DNA of 64,000 bases from Artemia franciscana (taxonomy: Eukaryota > Arthropoda > Branchiopoda > Anostraca > Artemiidae): positions 2,475,043 through 2,539,042 of the forward strand of contig NC_088868.1 of NCBI RefSeq assembly GCF_032884065.1, in the 5' to 3' direction. The notes below the pieces were generated by a model. The model was not told the origin of the DNA and ran no database searches. It worked only from the letters and a program-made list of their open reading frames with translations. A program made the translations under genes and the position numbers. This document shows positions 32,640 to 45,300 of this stretch, piece after piece; the stretch's first letter is position 1; each line of letters starts with the position of its first letter.

Positions 32640-34060
32640 GATAAGCGTTGTCCATGCGTCTTAATTCATCAGTCATTGGCTTTTTGTTTGTCAGTTCTTT
32701 ATTTTTATTTTTCTTATGCTGTAAATTACAATCTTTGTGAGAGTGTGATGACATTTGGTTATGAATAAAACTCAGAATCAATAATGCTTGGAAAAAAGTG
32801 ACGAAAACGAAACACAAACCTCAAGTTTTTGCCAATATTATAGCCTACTTTAATAAATGGATCCAGGATCCTTTGCCTGAGAGGACGCGGGTTCGAATCC
32901 CAGTGTACCCAATTGTTCAGTTGGGTACGTTGGTCAGTGGCATGACTCTTTAAACTTAGCCAGAGTCGACCCAGTTCTAAATGGGTACCTGGAAAAATCT
33001 GGGGAAGGTAAACAGGAAGGGTGTGCGAAAGCACAGGATGGTTGGCCCCGAAACCCCCATTGCACTTCCTGGCTGAAGGGCCAAGAAACAGAGATCAGCA
33101 TCGCCGGTAGGGACTGTAAACTCTAGCGCCGTATCCTTTACCATTTTTACCTTTACTTTAATAAATATCTGTAGGAATATATGAAAGTAAATATTTAAAA
33201 AATGCATTTTGATGATTGTATTTGATCAGGCTACTGAATTATTGAGTCAAGACCGTGAGACCGTTAAAGATTTCAAATATGCAAAATTGTGTGAATATAT
33301 TAAAGTACTCAATCCAAAGGCATTTAGTAGCTTGATTTCAAAAGGAAGTGCAAGGATTTGGCAGGGGGAAGAAATCCGGAAGAATGTACTGGATCTGTTG
33401 TACTTTTATGTGAACTGCCCTGGTTCTCCCGTGGCCCCCTCTATATTCCTAAAAATGCCTGTTTTGGGGTATTTTAAATGAAAAGTGACCTTTCAATGTG
33501 TTTTCACTGCAAAAAGAACAACAAATTAGCTCACAAACCAAGATCAAATGAGGCTTAATAATTTTTAAGGCAGCCAAAGGTTTTGTCTGAAAAATAAGCA
33601 AAAACGACTTTCTTCTAATTAAATAAAACTTTCATTTTAAATTCAATAATTTAGACACCAATATACTTGTGTTTGTTTAAAATTAGCTCTTGTTCAAGAG
33701 CATCCAAATAAAAAAAAATCCCTCGTTTTGAAGCCCTGGTTGTATAACCAACTCATTTCCTTGTAATTCCGTATGAAATGTAACAGATCCCTTTTTATGC
33801 TTACAGGAGAATCTGTTTTAGTTTATTTTTTGCTAGAATATATCTTGAATATATCCACATATCCACGATTTGTGACTTCATGTTTTGTTTGTTATATAGT
33901 TTTCATTTGTTGTATGTTTTTGTTCAGTTAAGTCTTGTGCTGCTGAGTTTTTTAATTTTTTTTTATTATCTTAGTTAATTTATTTGTATTTTTTTTTTGC
34001 TAAAGAATATTGTGAATTTTGGCAATGAGTCTTCAAGCTGCTCCGAAATAAAAAAAAAGA
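32640..34060 (+). repeat. R segment, copy 2 (with SINE insertion)
   Basis: Same block order as copy 1, but split at TACTTTAATAAAT by a SINE (32859-33154). It extends further right than copy 1: ..CCTGGTTGTATAACCAACTCATTTCCTTGTAATTCC, GCTAGAATATATCTTGAATATAT. These are shared with copy 3. Confidence 0.85.
32859..33154 (+). mobile_element. tRNA-derived SINE with target-site duplication
   Basis: A 296 bp body is flanked by a perfect 12 bp direct repeat, ACTTTAATAAAT (32847-32858 and 33155-33166). The 5' part has a good Pol III B box, GGTTCGAATCC (~32891-32901). The body contains GAGTCGACCCAGTTCTAAATG and GGATGGTTGGCCCCGAAACC; the 3' end is a TTTACC-type simple tail. The uninterrupted target is seen in R copy 1, confirming the insertion. 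A truncated second copy is at 62129-62260. Confidence 0.9.
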
Positions 34061-34149
34061 TGTATTTATTCATTTACAAGTTTGTTTGCTATGATTTTTT
34101 ACTTAATTTCTGTTCGTTTTAAGCTTGCTAAAGAGAACAAAGTGATTAA

Positions 34150-34790
34150 ATGCAAAATTTAATGGAAAAAGTGAAAATCGAGGCATCTTACGAATGGGTG
34201 ATCGGATTTTAATGAAACCTGATATATAGAAGAATCTTATGTCTCAGATGCTCCATTTTCAATTCAAATTGGATCCGGGGACATAGAGGGCTAGAGGGGG
34301 GAAATAGAAATCTTGGAAACCGAAAATCTTGGAAAACTCTTGGAGTGGAGAGACCGAGTTGAAACTTGATGGGAAGAACAAGCACAAGTTATAGATACGA
34401 GATTGACATAATTGGTACGGATCTGATCTCTTTGAGGGAGCTGGGGGTAGTTAATTTGGAGAAATCAGAAAAATTGAGGTATTTTTAACTTAAGAACGGA
34501 CCGGATGTTAATGAAATTTGATATTTAGAAGGAACTCATGTCTCAGAGCTCTTATCTCAATTCCCTACCAGATCTTTTGACATTGGGGGGAGTTGGAGGG
34601 GAAACTGGAAATCTTGGAACACGCTTATAAATGTCGCAGATACGTGATTGACGTAACCGGACTGGATCCGCTCGCTTTGGTGGAGTTTGGTGGTAGGGTT
34701 CTGTGCTTTGGCGAGTTTGGTGCTTCTGGACGTGCTAGGACGATGAAAATTCGTAGGCGTGTCAGGGAGCTGCACGCCTACCAATGGACA
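34150..34790 (-). repeat. TR2 family fragment (reverse orientation)
   Basis: Two to three TR2 units read on the minus strand, seen on the plus strand as GAATGGGTGATCGGATTTTAATGAAA, ATTGGGGGGAGTTGGAGGGG and CGGACTGGATCCGCTCGCTTTGG. A CGTGCTAGGACGATGAAAATTCG segment corresponds to the left part of the element at 14.9 kb. It lacks the terminal hairpin. Confidence 0.8.
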
Positions 34791-34937
34791 GTCCATCAAC
34801 TCACGCTGGTCGGTTATACAAAGGTGTTTCGTATGCTGGCCCGCTTGACAGTGGAAGGGTCAGCACTAGTCGACTTCCGTTTCAGACTTACTCTCGCATC
34901 CTAATGCGTCAGTTGTGTTGGACTTGCCACTGTATAA

Positions 34938-36880
34938 AAAAATTAATGTTTTCCATATGTCTTAATTTTTTGGTTGTGGACTTCTAGTTTGTCGTTTTTT
35001 TTGTTTTTTTTTACAGTAAATCACAAGCTTAGTGAGAGTTTAATGAAATTTGGCCATGAACAAAACTCAATATAAATAATGGTACAAAAAAAGTGAGGAA
35101 AACAAAACGTAAGTCACAGGTATGCAAGAAAATTATACCCTACTTTAATAAACATCTGTAGGAATGTTTGAAAATAAATATTTAAAAAAGGCATTTTAAT
35201 AATTGTATTTGACTGGCCTACTGAATTATTGAGTCAAGACCTTATTTCCGTAAAAATTTTTAATGAGCGAAATCGTATGAATACATTAAAGTACACAAAT
35301 CAAAGCCCATTGGTAGCTTAATGTAAAAAGGAAGCGCAAGGATTTTACCTGGGAAAATCTAGAAGGTTTTACTGATTCTGTTGTGCTTTTATGTGCTCTG
35401 CCTTGGATCTTCCCCCATTCCCCTCTATATCTCTAAAAATGTATAAAATGTATTTCTAAAAGTCTGGTATTTTCATTGAAAAAACAACAACAAAAAGGCA
35501 TCACAGGGCAAGATCAAATTCTGTCTAAGACTGTTTCAGTTTTAAAGTCAATAATTGAAACATCAGTATGCTCAAGGTGACCCATATGAAAAAATTTTTC
35601 GTTTTGAAGTTCTAAACAACCCGTCTCCTGATCTATTTAAAATATCAAATTCAAATTCATTTTATTTAAAAGACATGCGACGGACAGAGCCAATTATTAG
35701 TTTTTATTGTCATACACACACAAAAATTCGTCAACAAGTCAAAATTAACATTCACAAAATTATAATATATACAATTAACAATAATAATTGTCACGTACAC
35801 ACGAAAATAAGTCAACAAGTATACACAAAATTATACTATATACAATTAACAACAATAATCCGGATTAAAAAGTCGACCCAGCATTAAACAACTTAACAAA
35901 CGAGGGCACAAAACTAAGCTCATAACGAGCATGTGACACAGTCACATGTTGAAGTTTTGGTACAGGCTCTGCAACGGCCCTGAGTGGCCTTAACCGTGCC
36001 GGTTGATGTTGGGGAGGGAGGATGTTTCGGTGTATAGGGCTGGACAAAATTTTATTGCCAAAGGATAGGGCTAGTTTTAAACGACGAGATTGAAGGGTTT
36101 GAAGTTGAAACTGATTAAGGAGGGATATGTATGGTATTTTTGGGGCTTTTGAGATTACTAGGAGGGCACGGTATTTCACCCTCTCAACCCGGTCCGACTG
36201 TTCCCTAGTCAGCCTGAAATGCCATACAGGGCAACAGTATTCAAGTGTGGAACGTATAAAAGAGAAATAGATGCGTAGGAGGTGTGGCGCAGGGATTCCA
36301 TGGCGAGCCAACAACTTCAGAGACCTGATGGCCAAATTAGCTTTTTTTAACATGTCATCAACATGTTTATTCCACTTCAGATCCGAAGTGATATGAACGT
36401 CGAGTAGTTTAGTTTCGGTCACGTGACTGGCGCTGGGAATAGGTGGATTAAAAACTGGCGCAGATTTTAAAAAAGAAAATGTTAAAATTACAGATTTATC
36501 AAAGTTGACATTCATTTTGTCCGCCTTTGCCTCTTGACATATATCTTTCATTAATGAACCTGCTCATTATATGCCCCCTGGTTGTACAACCGGCTAGTTT
36601 GCTTGTAATTCCATATTTTATGTAATAGATTACTTTTTATGTTTTAGTTTTTTTTTGCCAGAATATATTTTGAATGTATACACAATTTGTAATTAGGATT
36701 TCATTTTTTGTACATTTGAGTATATGCCACTGAGTTTTTTTTTTTCATTTCTAATATTTTCTTATTTAATTAAACTCGATTACTTTCTCTTATTAAAATC
36801 TGTTTTTTCTCCAAACGAGTATTTCGAATTGCTCTAGATGCTCTGTGAATAAATTCAGCCTAAATTTATTTTGTGGCATG
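34938..36880 (+). repeat. R segment, copy 3 (interrupted by a LINE fragment)
   Basis: Blocks matching copies 1 and 2 run from 34938 to ~35620 (GTTTTCCATATGTCTTAA, TTTACAGTAAATCACAAGC, ACTGAATTATTGAGTCAAGAC, TGTGCTTTTATGTGCTCTGCC). They resume at ~36570 with CCTGGTTGTACAACCGGCTAG, CTTGTAATTCCATATT and CCAGAATATATTTTGAATGTAT. The gap is the LINE fragment below. Confidence 0.8.
35640..36555 (-). mobile_element. 5'-truncated non-LTR retrotransposon
   Basis: Minus-strand insertion containing an intact 228-codon frame (36551-35865) for the end of RT and the C-terminal domain: NFDKSVILTFSF, KLLDVHITSDLKWNKHVDDM, IYFSFIRSTLEYCCPVWHF and LTREQSDRVERVKYRALLVI. The catalytic box is already missing, so the copy was truncated on insertion. 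A ~220 bp AT-rich 3' UTR with CAAGT.ACAC-type repeats (35640-35860) follows the stop. It differs in sequence from the LINEs at 1-2368 and 2405/8620. Its uninterrupted frame suggests it is younger. CR1/L2/Jockey-type affinity is all I can say. Confidence 0.85.
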
Positions 36881-37700
36881 AGCATTTATTTTGTGGTCAA
36901 GTGGCCTGAGCATGTCAGAATGATGACAAGAGTACTGCAAACATATCTCTGACAATGGCCCGCTGATCTGCTGCCCCTGCGCTGCCTGGAATTGGAAACT
37001 AAACCGTTAAAATATTCTGAATCTGATGGTTTCTTTTTGTCTCATCCAAATAGGCTTCGAGGACAAAAAGGCTTTATGGTTCTTTAGATTGTGATTCGAG
37101 CTAGATATAGCTTTCACATGTCTATGTTTAGAGAAATACATCCTTAGAATCAGGATTTTAGCAAGGAGTTCTGCTCTAGGGTGTTTGGAGGGGGATGTAT
37201 ATCCTTGGGCCAAGCACAAGTCCAAAAGCAAACCAAAAACTGCGTAGTACAGTCGAAATGAGTAACTTTGAACTAAAGGTCAAGATTATTATTTGATACT
37301 TTTCTTTGAACTTATATTTTCCCAAAACTATTTTTTCATGAATACGTCATTTTGCATCGAATGGTAACTATGCCAGACTGTTGGTGCTCTTGTTGTGATA
37401 GCTTTACATATCCTAAACAAGTCTTTCAAGTTACCTTTGGGGGTATTTAATTTTGAACACTAAAAAATTTTGACAGGTAACTGAATAAGAGTTGGAGGAG
37501 TTTGAACTCATATGGAATCAAACCTCCACTTAAAAAAAGAATCGATTTTTTTTGGATGAATACAACATTACTTCTAAAATAAAAAGGTTTAGATGAGTAA
37601 AATTACTGAAGCATCAGATGACCAAAGTCATGAACAAGTAAAAATTTTGTGACGTGAGTGAGTTGATGGGCTGGAAAATCTTCTACTTGGTCAGAACGGG
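36881..37700. other. No gene recognised
   Basis: Mixed-composition DNA with only short chance frames; no repeat of the other families seen. Confidence 0.35.
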
Positions 37701-37713
37701 TGGATGCTGAATT

Positions 37714-38345
37714 TTTCACCCTGGAGTAATGAAGAATCCATCCTTGTTTTGCCGCAGGCGTATCACTTTCAGCAAGTCATCAGAAGAAGGGGCATCTACC
37801 TTCATCACTAGAAAATGCTTATAAATACCACGTCCATCCCCCCAGGGTTGTGGATAATTTGAACACGTTTTAGCTGCTGCTTCACTTGAAAGAATTGAAG
37901 AGCAAGTGCTCACCGACTCATTAGCTTATGTTAATAAAACTCTCTCTTAGATCCTGATATGTCAGTATTATCGGACTCACAGCTCAGATCTCTTGCATCC
38001 CTGATGCTTATATCCAATGTGATGCTAAGATATTTTCGCGTGATATTCCTAACAGATTTTTCTAATCTTTGGTTTTCCAGAACAATAAAACTGCTGATAT
38101 CATCCACAACAGTTTGTGAAATTAATTGGCTGGAATTAATTGTTTTTTGGATGATTCTGGGGAGCGATAAGCACTTGGTAAAACCATTCTTTAGATTTAC
38201 TTTTCCATTTGACTCCAGGTAACTTGAGAAGCCTGGGGAATTTTTCTTTTCTTACCACAGTTTTTTTTGGGTTATCGATTTTGTAATCCTCAAGCATTTT
38301 CCTCCAGACTCTTTTTTTTTTTAAGCAAGAAAAGCAATTTTCAAG
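37714..38345 (-). pseudogene. Probable pogo/CENP-B-like transposase, C-terminal relic
   Basis: On the minus strand three adjacent frames read like one protein: KRVWRKMLEDYKIDNPKKTV and VRKEKFPRLLK (38345-38240), then KNGFTKCLSLPRIIQKTINS with a long open stretch to ~37950. Last comes YPQPWGDGRGIYKHFLVMKV with VIRLRQNKDGFFITPG (37913-37714). The W+..L..YK..NP....K..FP.LL and G.F.KCG..P..P..V patterns occur in the C-terminal part of pogo/Tigger-type DDE transposases. The catalytic core is absent and there are at least two frameshifts. Assignment rests on pattern memory only. Confidence 0.4.
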
Positions 38346-38454
38346 TAGAACTTTTGTGTTTGATGGAAGGTATACAAATCTGCATTTTCTGCAGACTTAC
38401 AAAACTTTAGCAAAAAAGGGGAAAGACAAAATATCAACCAACAAAACTATCACC

Positions 38455-39030
38455 CCTGCTCTTTACTCTTTCAAAGTTTATGCGACCACCCCTTCCATAA
38501 CAATTTTAAACGTTAACGTTTGGCAACTAGGGTAACTTATATTCCTTGCTTTAAAGGCTGGAGGGAGTTTTCAAACCTGGAATCATAGCTATTTAACATT
38601 TAGACTATTTGGAACAAAAAGGCTGTCTAAAAATTTTGATCAAAAGCATTTGGGGAAAAATGTGTCGAGAGGGGCTGGCTGCCGTCTTTTAACTCTTGAT
38701 TTTTAAAAACAGAGCTAGTTCTTTCAACTTGAAACTGAATGAGTCTTCTCTGCAGTCTAAACGACCATCCGTTCCTTAAAAACGTTAAATGGTAATAACG
38801 GATAGCTTGCGCAGCTTACAGTCCTCGTCACGGGGCTGTATGGGAGGGGGGGGGTCCATCCTTGAAGGCACAATTATTTAACTCTCCGACTATATTAAAC
38901 ATAATGGCTATCACAAAATTTTGATCAGATCCATTGAGAGAAAAGAGGGCGTGAGCTAGTTGCCGTTCTATCACTTTTGACTTTTAAAAAGGCACTAGAA
39001 CTTCCGACTTCCAATCGAATGACTCATCCA
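38455..39030 (+). repeat. TR1 tandem repeat, short array (2 units)
   Basis: Two units with anchors near 38610 and 38890 (280 bp apart): TTTGGAACAAAAAGGCTGTC and TTAAACATAATGGCTATC. Each has the GCGAC/ACGACC.TCC..TTCC block and the GGCACTAGAACTT block. Confidence 0.85.
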
Positions 39031-42000
39031 GATGATGTGGCTCTGGAAAAAACTAAAATATTAAAGCTAAATAAGATTTATTTGTTGGATTATATTCGCA
39101 CCTGCTATATTCATGTATGCTATGGTATTGAATTTTAATTTCTGTTCGTTTTCGGTTTCATTTATTCTTTAATAGTAACTCCTGGTTTTTCAGAGTTTGA
39201 ACAATAATAAGAATAAATATCTGTTGTTCTTAAGTTCAATATGGCTCCTTAATTTTCTTTGAAAAACTTCTTTTTATACAAAGTTTTTTTTATCAATTTA
39301 TTTTTATTACCAAAGTTTTTATTGGTTTACAAAATGAATATTAACATAGTTTTTCACTTCTTAGACTTAATAATTAAAGTATAAGATTATAATTCATAGT
39401 TGCCTGTTGAAGTGTATTATTGTTGAAATTCATTATGTTGAAATTCATGTTGAAATTCATTATTCATTATGGAAATTTAATATGACTTTACTTTTATTTG
39501 ACAAACTTCTTTTTCAGAAAGTTTTTGTTATTTAATTTCGTCACTTTTCGATTGCCAATGTTTCTGTTAATGGATAATATAATGAATATTTATCTAATTT
39601 TCATTTCTCTGGTGTATGAATGACACCCCCTCAGCATTCCAACAGTTTTACCTTAACACCTCTAGTATTTTGGAGATTTGGGACAAAAAAAAAGCCTTCT
39701 GTTCTTGATAACCAGCCTTATATTTAAACAATAAGTAGCTAATATAATTTACAACACTCGTCCCTAGGGCTTTCGGGGCCTGGTTTTCCGCAGATACATG
39801 GTTAAATGATCAGAAAGTTACTTGAAATCAATGAATCAACAGAGGCTGTTGAACATTGACCTAAGACACTATTTTTAGACAGCATTGAAAGAATGAACAA
39901 TAAATTAGATCAGCACAAGATTTGAGAAAAAATGACGTAATTGAAAACTTATTTCATTAGGGTCTCCTTCTTTCACTGTAAAAGTCTAAAATCTGCTGCG
40001 TCATCGGGGCTTTACTGAAAACTGTGTGTCTTGAACAGTCTTGAAAAGTACAAATAAAATCAAACTGAATGTCTGATATATATAGTGCTATTAATTGTTG
40101 AAATATCAGTTCAAGATTTTATTTCACGATAAATTTATTTTCATTTTCAATGCTACAATAAGTGGAAAAGAGAATACTTGTAATATTATTTGTTGTCAGT
40201 GAAGCACCAATGATGTAGTAGGCTTTAGACGCTTACAGTTAGGGAAGGGGGCAGTATCCAAACTCTTAATTGTAGTGAAGCTATATTTATCTTGAACTAT
40301 CTTGGAAAGGACTAATAAAATCACACTAAACACTTAAAATAAAATAAATTTCGAACGGTTACCCTTTCCGTAAAAACCTTGTATACTCCTTAAAGGGTAT
40401 CTTGAATCTTGAAGTCTTGGAAAGAAATAATAAAATTAAACTAAACACTTGATATATAATAATATTAATTGCTGAAAGTTCATTGATTTAAAATAAAATT
40501 TTACTGTAATTTTTATGTTTATTTTCAATGTTGTAACAAGTAAAATAGAAATTATTTGTAATATAACTTGTTTTCATCAAAGAGCCAATGACGCGGTAGC
40601 TTTTAGACTTTTACAGTGAAAGAAGAAGGCAAAATCCAAACTCTAGATGCAGAGATGTTCGTTAGTTTCAAGCAGGATTTGCTTATTCACTTTAATTTTC
40701 ACTCGTTTTAAGATTTATTTCCTCATGTATATTAGTAACTATTGTTGGTTTGTTTGCTATGATTGTTTATTTGATTTCTGTTCATTTTGATTTTTATTTA
40801 TGCCTCAATAGTAAAATATTTTTGTTCGTTTTAAGCTTGATTTACATATTCAACTTAAACTTCACTCGTTGTGAGATTTATTTATTCCTTTATATTAGTA
40901 ACTGTTGCAAGTTTTTTCTATGATTATTTATTTAATCTCTGTTCGTTTTGGGTTTCATTTATTCTTTAATAGTAATTTCTGGTTGTTTTGAGTTTGAATT
41001 ATTGTAGGTTTCTTTTTCTTCTGATCATAAACTTCATATGGCCTTTACTTTTCTCTAGAAAACCTCGTTTTCGGAATTTTTTTAAAACTAATTTTTGTCT
41101 GTTTTTTGTTGACAAAGTTTCAAAGTTTTTCAAAATTCTCTATTCCATAATATTTTTTGTTCCAAAATAAATTAACTGTTTTGGTAAGAACTGATGTACA
41201 AAATAATTCCTTTTAGTAAAGCGTCAAATACGTAGTAGGCCCTATACTTTTACCGTTAGCGAAATAGGCAGTAACCATACTCTTGTTTATACTTGTTTTT
41301 TAATTCTGTTCTCCCAATTATTGTAATAATAAAAAAAGATAAACTAATTTTGCAGAACTTTGCAGCCCCTTAAGTAAGAGAATAATAATTCTAAGCAAGA
41401 GAATTGGCTATTTAAGTAAGAGAATTATACTTTTACCGCTTGGGATATGGGTAGTAGCCATACTCTTGTTTGTAGTGAAGATACCATTAATTAGAAGTAC
41501 ATAATCCCAATTACGAAAGTAAAACAGTTCAAAATAGGGATAAAACCTTTTTATTGGCAGTGAACAAATATAAAATTTAACTGGATATTTCGAACACATA
41601 TACAGTGTTCATCATCAGCAGTAAAACTAAAAGACATGAATGAAACCAAACAAAATTTATACCTAATAAACTAATTACATATAGTTTATTGCTCTTATTT
41701 TTTTCAATGCAACAGCGGAAGCCAATCTCTTTGACCTTTTTGGTTCCAGTTCATTAGATTTATCTGACATATTACGTGGACAGAGGTCATAGCTTTTAGG
41801 TGAGGAGATATTTAATTTATTTGACCTTAGTAAATTATCATAAATTGAATTCAATCCAAATTCACCTGTATCTCTGTTTATGGAATTATTCTTGAATAAA
41901 TATATGTGTTCGAAATATCCAGTTAAATTTTATATCTGTTCACTGTCAATAAAAAGGTTTTATCCCAATTTTGAACTGTTTTACTTTCGTCATAGAAAAG

Positions 42001-42160
42001 CAGTGTGGTCATCGAAGTTATCTATAATCCCAATTTTTTTGGAAAGAATTGGGAAAAAAACTGTCGAGAAGTTTTTTAATCAATTTTTGTTTGTTCTTTG
42101 ATTGCAAAAAGTTTCAAGTTTTTAAATAAACTCCTTATTTCAAAATGATATTTTTTTTTA
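39031..42160. other. AT-rich region with diverged F1/F4-like arm fragments, no gene
   Basis: Repeated short stretches resemble palindrome arms of F1 and F4: ATTTCTGTTCGTTTT.GGTTTCATTTATTCTTTAATAGTAA at ~39140-39185 and ~40930-40980, and GGCTCCTTAATTTTCTTTGAAAAACTTC at ~39240-39270. Another block, AAATAATAAAATTAAACTAAACACTTG.TATATA-like, recurs at ~40060, 40310 and 40430. These are old, shuffled copies. No coding region recognised. Confidence 0.5.
41510..41997. repeat. Inverted repeat with ~90 bp arms
   Basis: The left arm (41510-41605) contains GTAAAACAGTTCAAAATAGG, ATAAAACCTTTTTATTGGCAGTGAACA and TTAACTGGATATTTCGAACACATAT. The right arm (41898-41997) is its reverse complement. The ~290 bp loop has no clear frame. 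It may be a foldback element or the inverted ends of a larger decayed element. Confidence 0.8.
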
Positions 42161-42164
42161 AACA

Positions 42165-42375
42165 TCAAACTTTCATCAAAGTATCAAAACTAGTAACAAA
42201 GTAACACTATCAAAGTACCAAAGTATTAAAGTAAACCAAGGATCAAAGTTAACAACGTATCAAAGTAAACAAAGTAACAATAAGCAACTTGCATAATTTA
42301 CAGCCCTTGTACCGTAAATCAAAGTTACCACTTATATCACTAAATCTAAGCATCAAAGTAAACAAAGTATGAAAG
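42165..42375. repeat. Short irregular tandem repeat (ATCAAAGTAAC-like)
   Basis: Degenerate 8-12 bp units: TATCAAA, GTAACAAAGTA, ATCAAAGTACC, AAAGTAAAC, repeated about 15 times. Confidence 0.75.
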
Positions 42376-42399
42376 TAGTAATAATCAAGTTCTGTAACT

Positions 42400-45300
42400 C
42401 AGAACCATATCCTCGGGGGCTGGTAGGGGGGGGGGGGGGGGGTCAACCCTGGAAGCATAGTTATTTGGTCTTTGAGCTATTTTGAACAAAATAGCTATCT
42501 ACAAATTTTGACCAGATGTCCTGTGGGAAACTGGGGTGTGGGCTAGTTGGCCGTTGACCACTTTTGAATCTTAAAAAAGAGCTAGAAGTTTCAATTTACG
42601 ATCGATTGGCCCCCTCCGAAGTTAATGAGACCACCTGTACCATAGAACCTCATATACTAATAATGGGCAACTTACATAAGTTACAATCCTTGCCCTGTAG
42701 GCTGGGGAAGATTTCTCATCCCCTATGTAGTATTCATTTGAATTTTAGACTATTTTGAACAAAATGACTATTTAGAAATTTTTGTAAAATGCTTTTGGAG
42801 AAAAAGTGGACAAGGGAAAGGGGACTTGTTACTTTTTGATTACTTTCGATTTTTAAGAACTTACAACTTCCACAAGTTATAATTCTTGTCCCGGGTGCTA
42901 TGGTGAATTTCTCGACCCTTAATTTATAGTAACTTGAATTTTTGACTATTTTGAACAAAATAGTCGACTCAAAATTTTTTTTTCGGATATATTTGGGGGA
43001 AAAGGTGTGGGGGGAGGGGATAAATATCCTTGACCACTTTTGATGAGTCTCAAAAAGATAACAAAAACTTTCAATTTCCAATCAAAGGAGTCATCTCTGA
43101 AGTATATATGACCATCCCTTACATATAACCTTATATGCTCTCGGGGTATAGTTTATAGCACTGGCCCCCGGGCTCTGGGGGATACGTCAACCTCGCAGTT
43201 TTTTTATTTGATCGTAACTCTTTTGAATAAAATAGGTATCTCACAATATTGATTGGATGCATTTTGGGAAAAGAGCCTTGGGAGGGGGGGCTAGTTGCCC
43301 TTTGATCACTTTTTACTCTTGAGAAGGGCACTAGAAATTCTGATTTACAATTGAAAAAATTCACTCCGAAGTTGATACGACCATCTCTTCCATTAAAACC
43401 TTATATGCCCCCATGGCACATTTTACAACACTTGCCCCTTGATTCAAGGGGGGAGGGCTGTTTTATTCCTGGAGTTTTGTTATATTATCCTTGGTCTATT
43501 TTTAACAATATGGCTGCATAAGAAATTTGATTGGAAGCATTTTGGAAAAAGAAGGTTGGAAGGGAGGGGGGATAGTCGCCATCGGGTCACTATCGACTCT
43601 TAAAAGGTGAATTAGAACTTTCAATTTCTAATCATTTGAGTCCCCTCCAAAGTATATACGACCACCTCTTCCATAAAAACCTTTTTTGCCCCCGCGGCAT
43701 AAGTTACAACCCTTCTCCTGGCTCTGGGAGGGGGGGGGGTATGTTGACAACGAACTTTTTGCTATCTTATTGTTGGACTATTTCAAACAAACTGGGTATC
43801 TCAAAAATTTTATTTGATACATTTGGTAAAAAGAGGGTATTTGTGTCAGGGAGGAGGTAGATGCCCTCCGTTAACTTTTGACTCATAAAAAGGTAACTAA
43901 AACATTCAATTCCTAATCAAATGAGCCACCTTTGAAGTTTATATGGCCACCCCTTACATAAAACCTTATATGCCTCCGGGGCATAACTTACATCAGTTGG
44001 TCCCAGGCCTGGGGGGCTGTGTCAACGCCCGAGTTTTTGTTATATGACCTTTGTTTTAAAAAATGACTGTCTTAAAATTTGTATTGGATGGGGTTGAGGA
44101 AAAGGGCATGGAGGGGACCAGTTGCCCTCCGATTCCTTTTGACTCTTAAAAAGTGAACTAGAACTTCAATTTCCATTCGAATGAGCCCTCTCTAAAGTTT
44201 ATGCGAGTATCCCTTCCAAAAGAACCATATATGCCCCAGGGCATAAGTTACAGCGCCCCAGACCCTGGGTGGTTGTGGCGACTCCGGAGATTTCGTTATA
44301 TGATCTTTGAATATTTTTTAACGAAATATCTATCTCAAAATTTGTATCTAACAGGTTTGAGTAAACAAGGGCGTGGGGGGGGGGGGCTAATTAATATCGG
44401 ATATCTTGTGACTCTTACAAAGTGAACTAAAACTTTCAATTTACAATCAAATGAGCCCTCTCTGAAGTTTATACGAGCATCCTTTCCACAAGAACCATGT
44501 ATGCCCTCTGAGCATAACTTACAACGCCTGCCCTCAGGCCTTTGGGGGTTGTATCGACACCGAGTTTTCTGTTATCTGACCTTTGAATTGTTTTCAACAA
44601 AAATAGCTATCTCAAAAAAAAATTATCGGATGCATTTGGGGAAAAAGGGGCCTGGGATGATGGAGATGCTAGTTGCCCTCTGATCTCTTTTGACTCTTAA
44701 GAACGGAACTAGAACTTTCAATTTCCAATCAAATGGACCCTCTCTGAAGCTTATACGAGCATTCCTTCCAAAAAAAACAAATCTGCACCCTGGGCATAGC
44801 TTACAACGCCTACCCTGGGCCTTGAGGAATTGTGTCAACCCCTAACTTTTCATTATACAATCTTTGAACCATTAAAAAAAAATTCCTATCTCAAAGTTCT
44901 CATTGGATGAGTTTGAGGAAAATAGAGCGTGGAGGGGGGAAGGGCTAGTTGCCCTCCGATCTCTTAAAAAGTGAACAAAGAATTTCAATTGCCAATCAAA
45001 TGAGCCCTCTCCAAAGTTTATACGGGCATCCCTTACAGAAAAATCATATATACCCCCGGAGCATAACTTACAAGACCTACCCCCAGGCCCTTCGGGATTG
45101 CATAGACACAGGAGTTTTTCTTATCTGACCTTTTAACTACTTTTGATAAATTGGGTACCTCAATTTTTTTTTTAATGGGTTTGGGGAAAAAGGGTGTAGG
45201 AAGGGGGGCTAGTTGCCCTCGGATCTCTTTTTACTTTTAAAAAGTGAGCTAGAAATTTCAATTTCCTATCAAATGAGCCGTCTCTGAAGTTCATATATCT

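Noticed and set aside
32880..32910. tRNA gene suggested by GGTTCGAATCC
   Set aside because: No cloverleaf or A box fits; the B box belongs to a SINE with target-site duplications.
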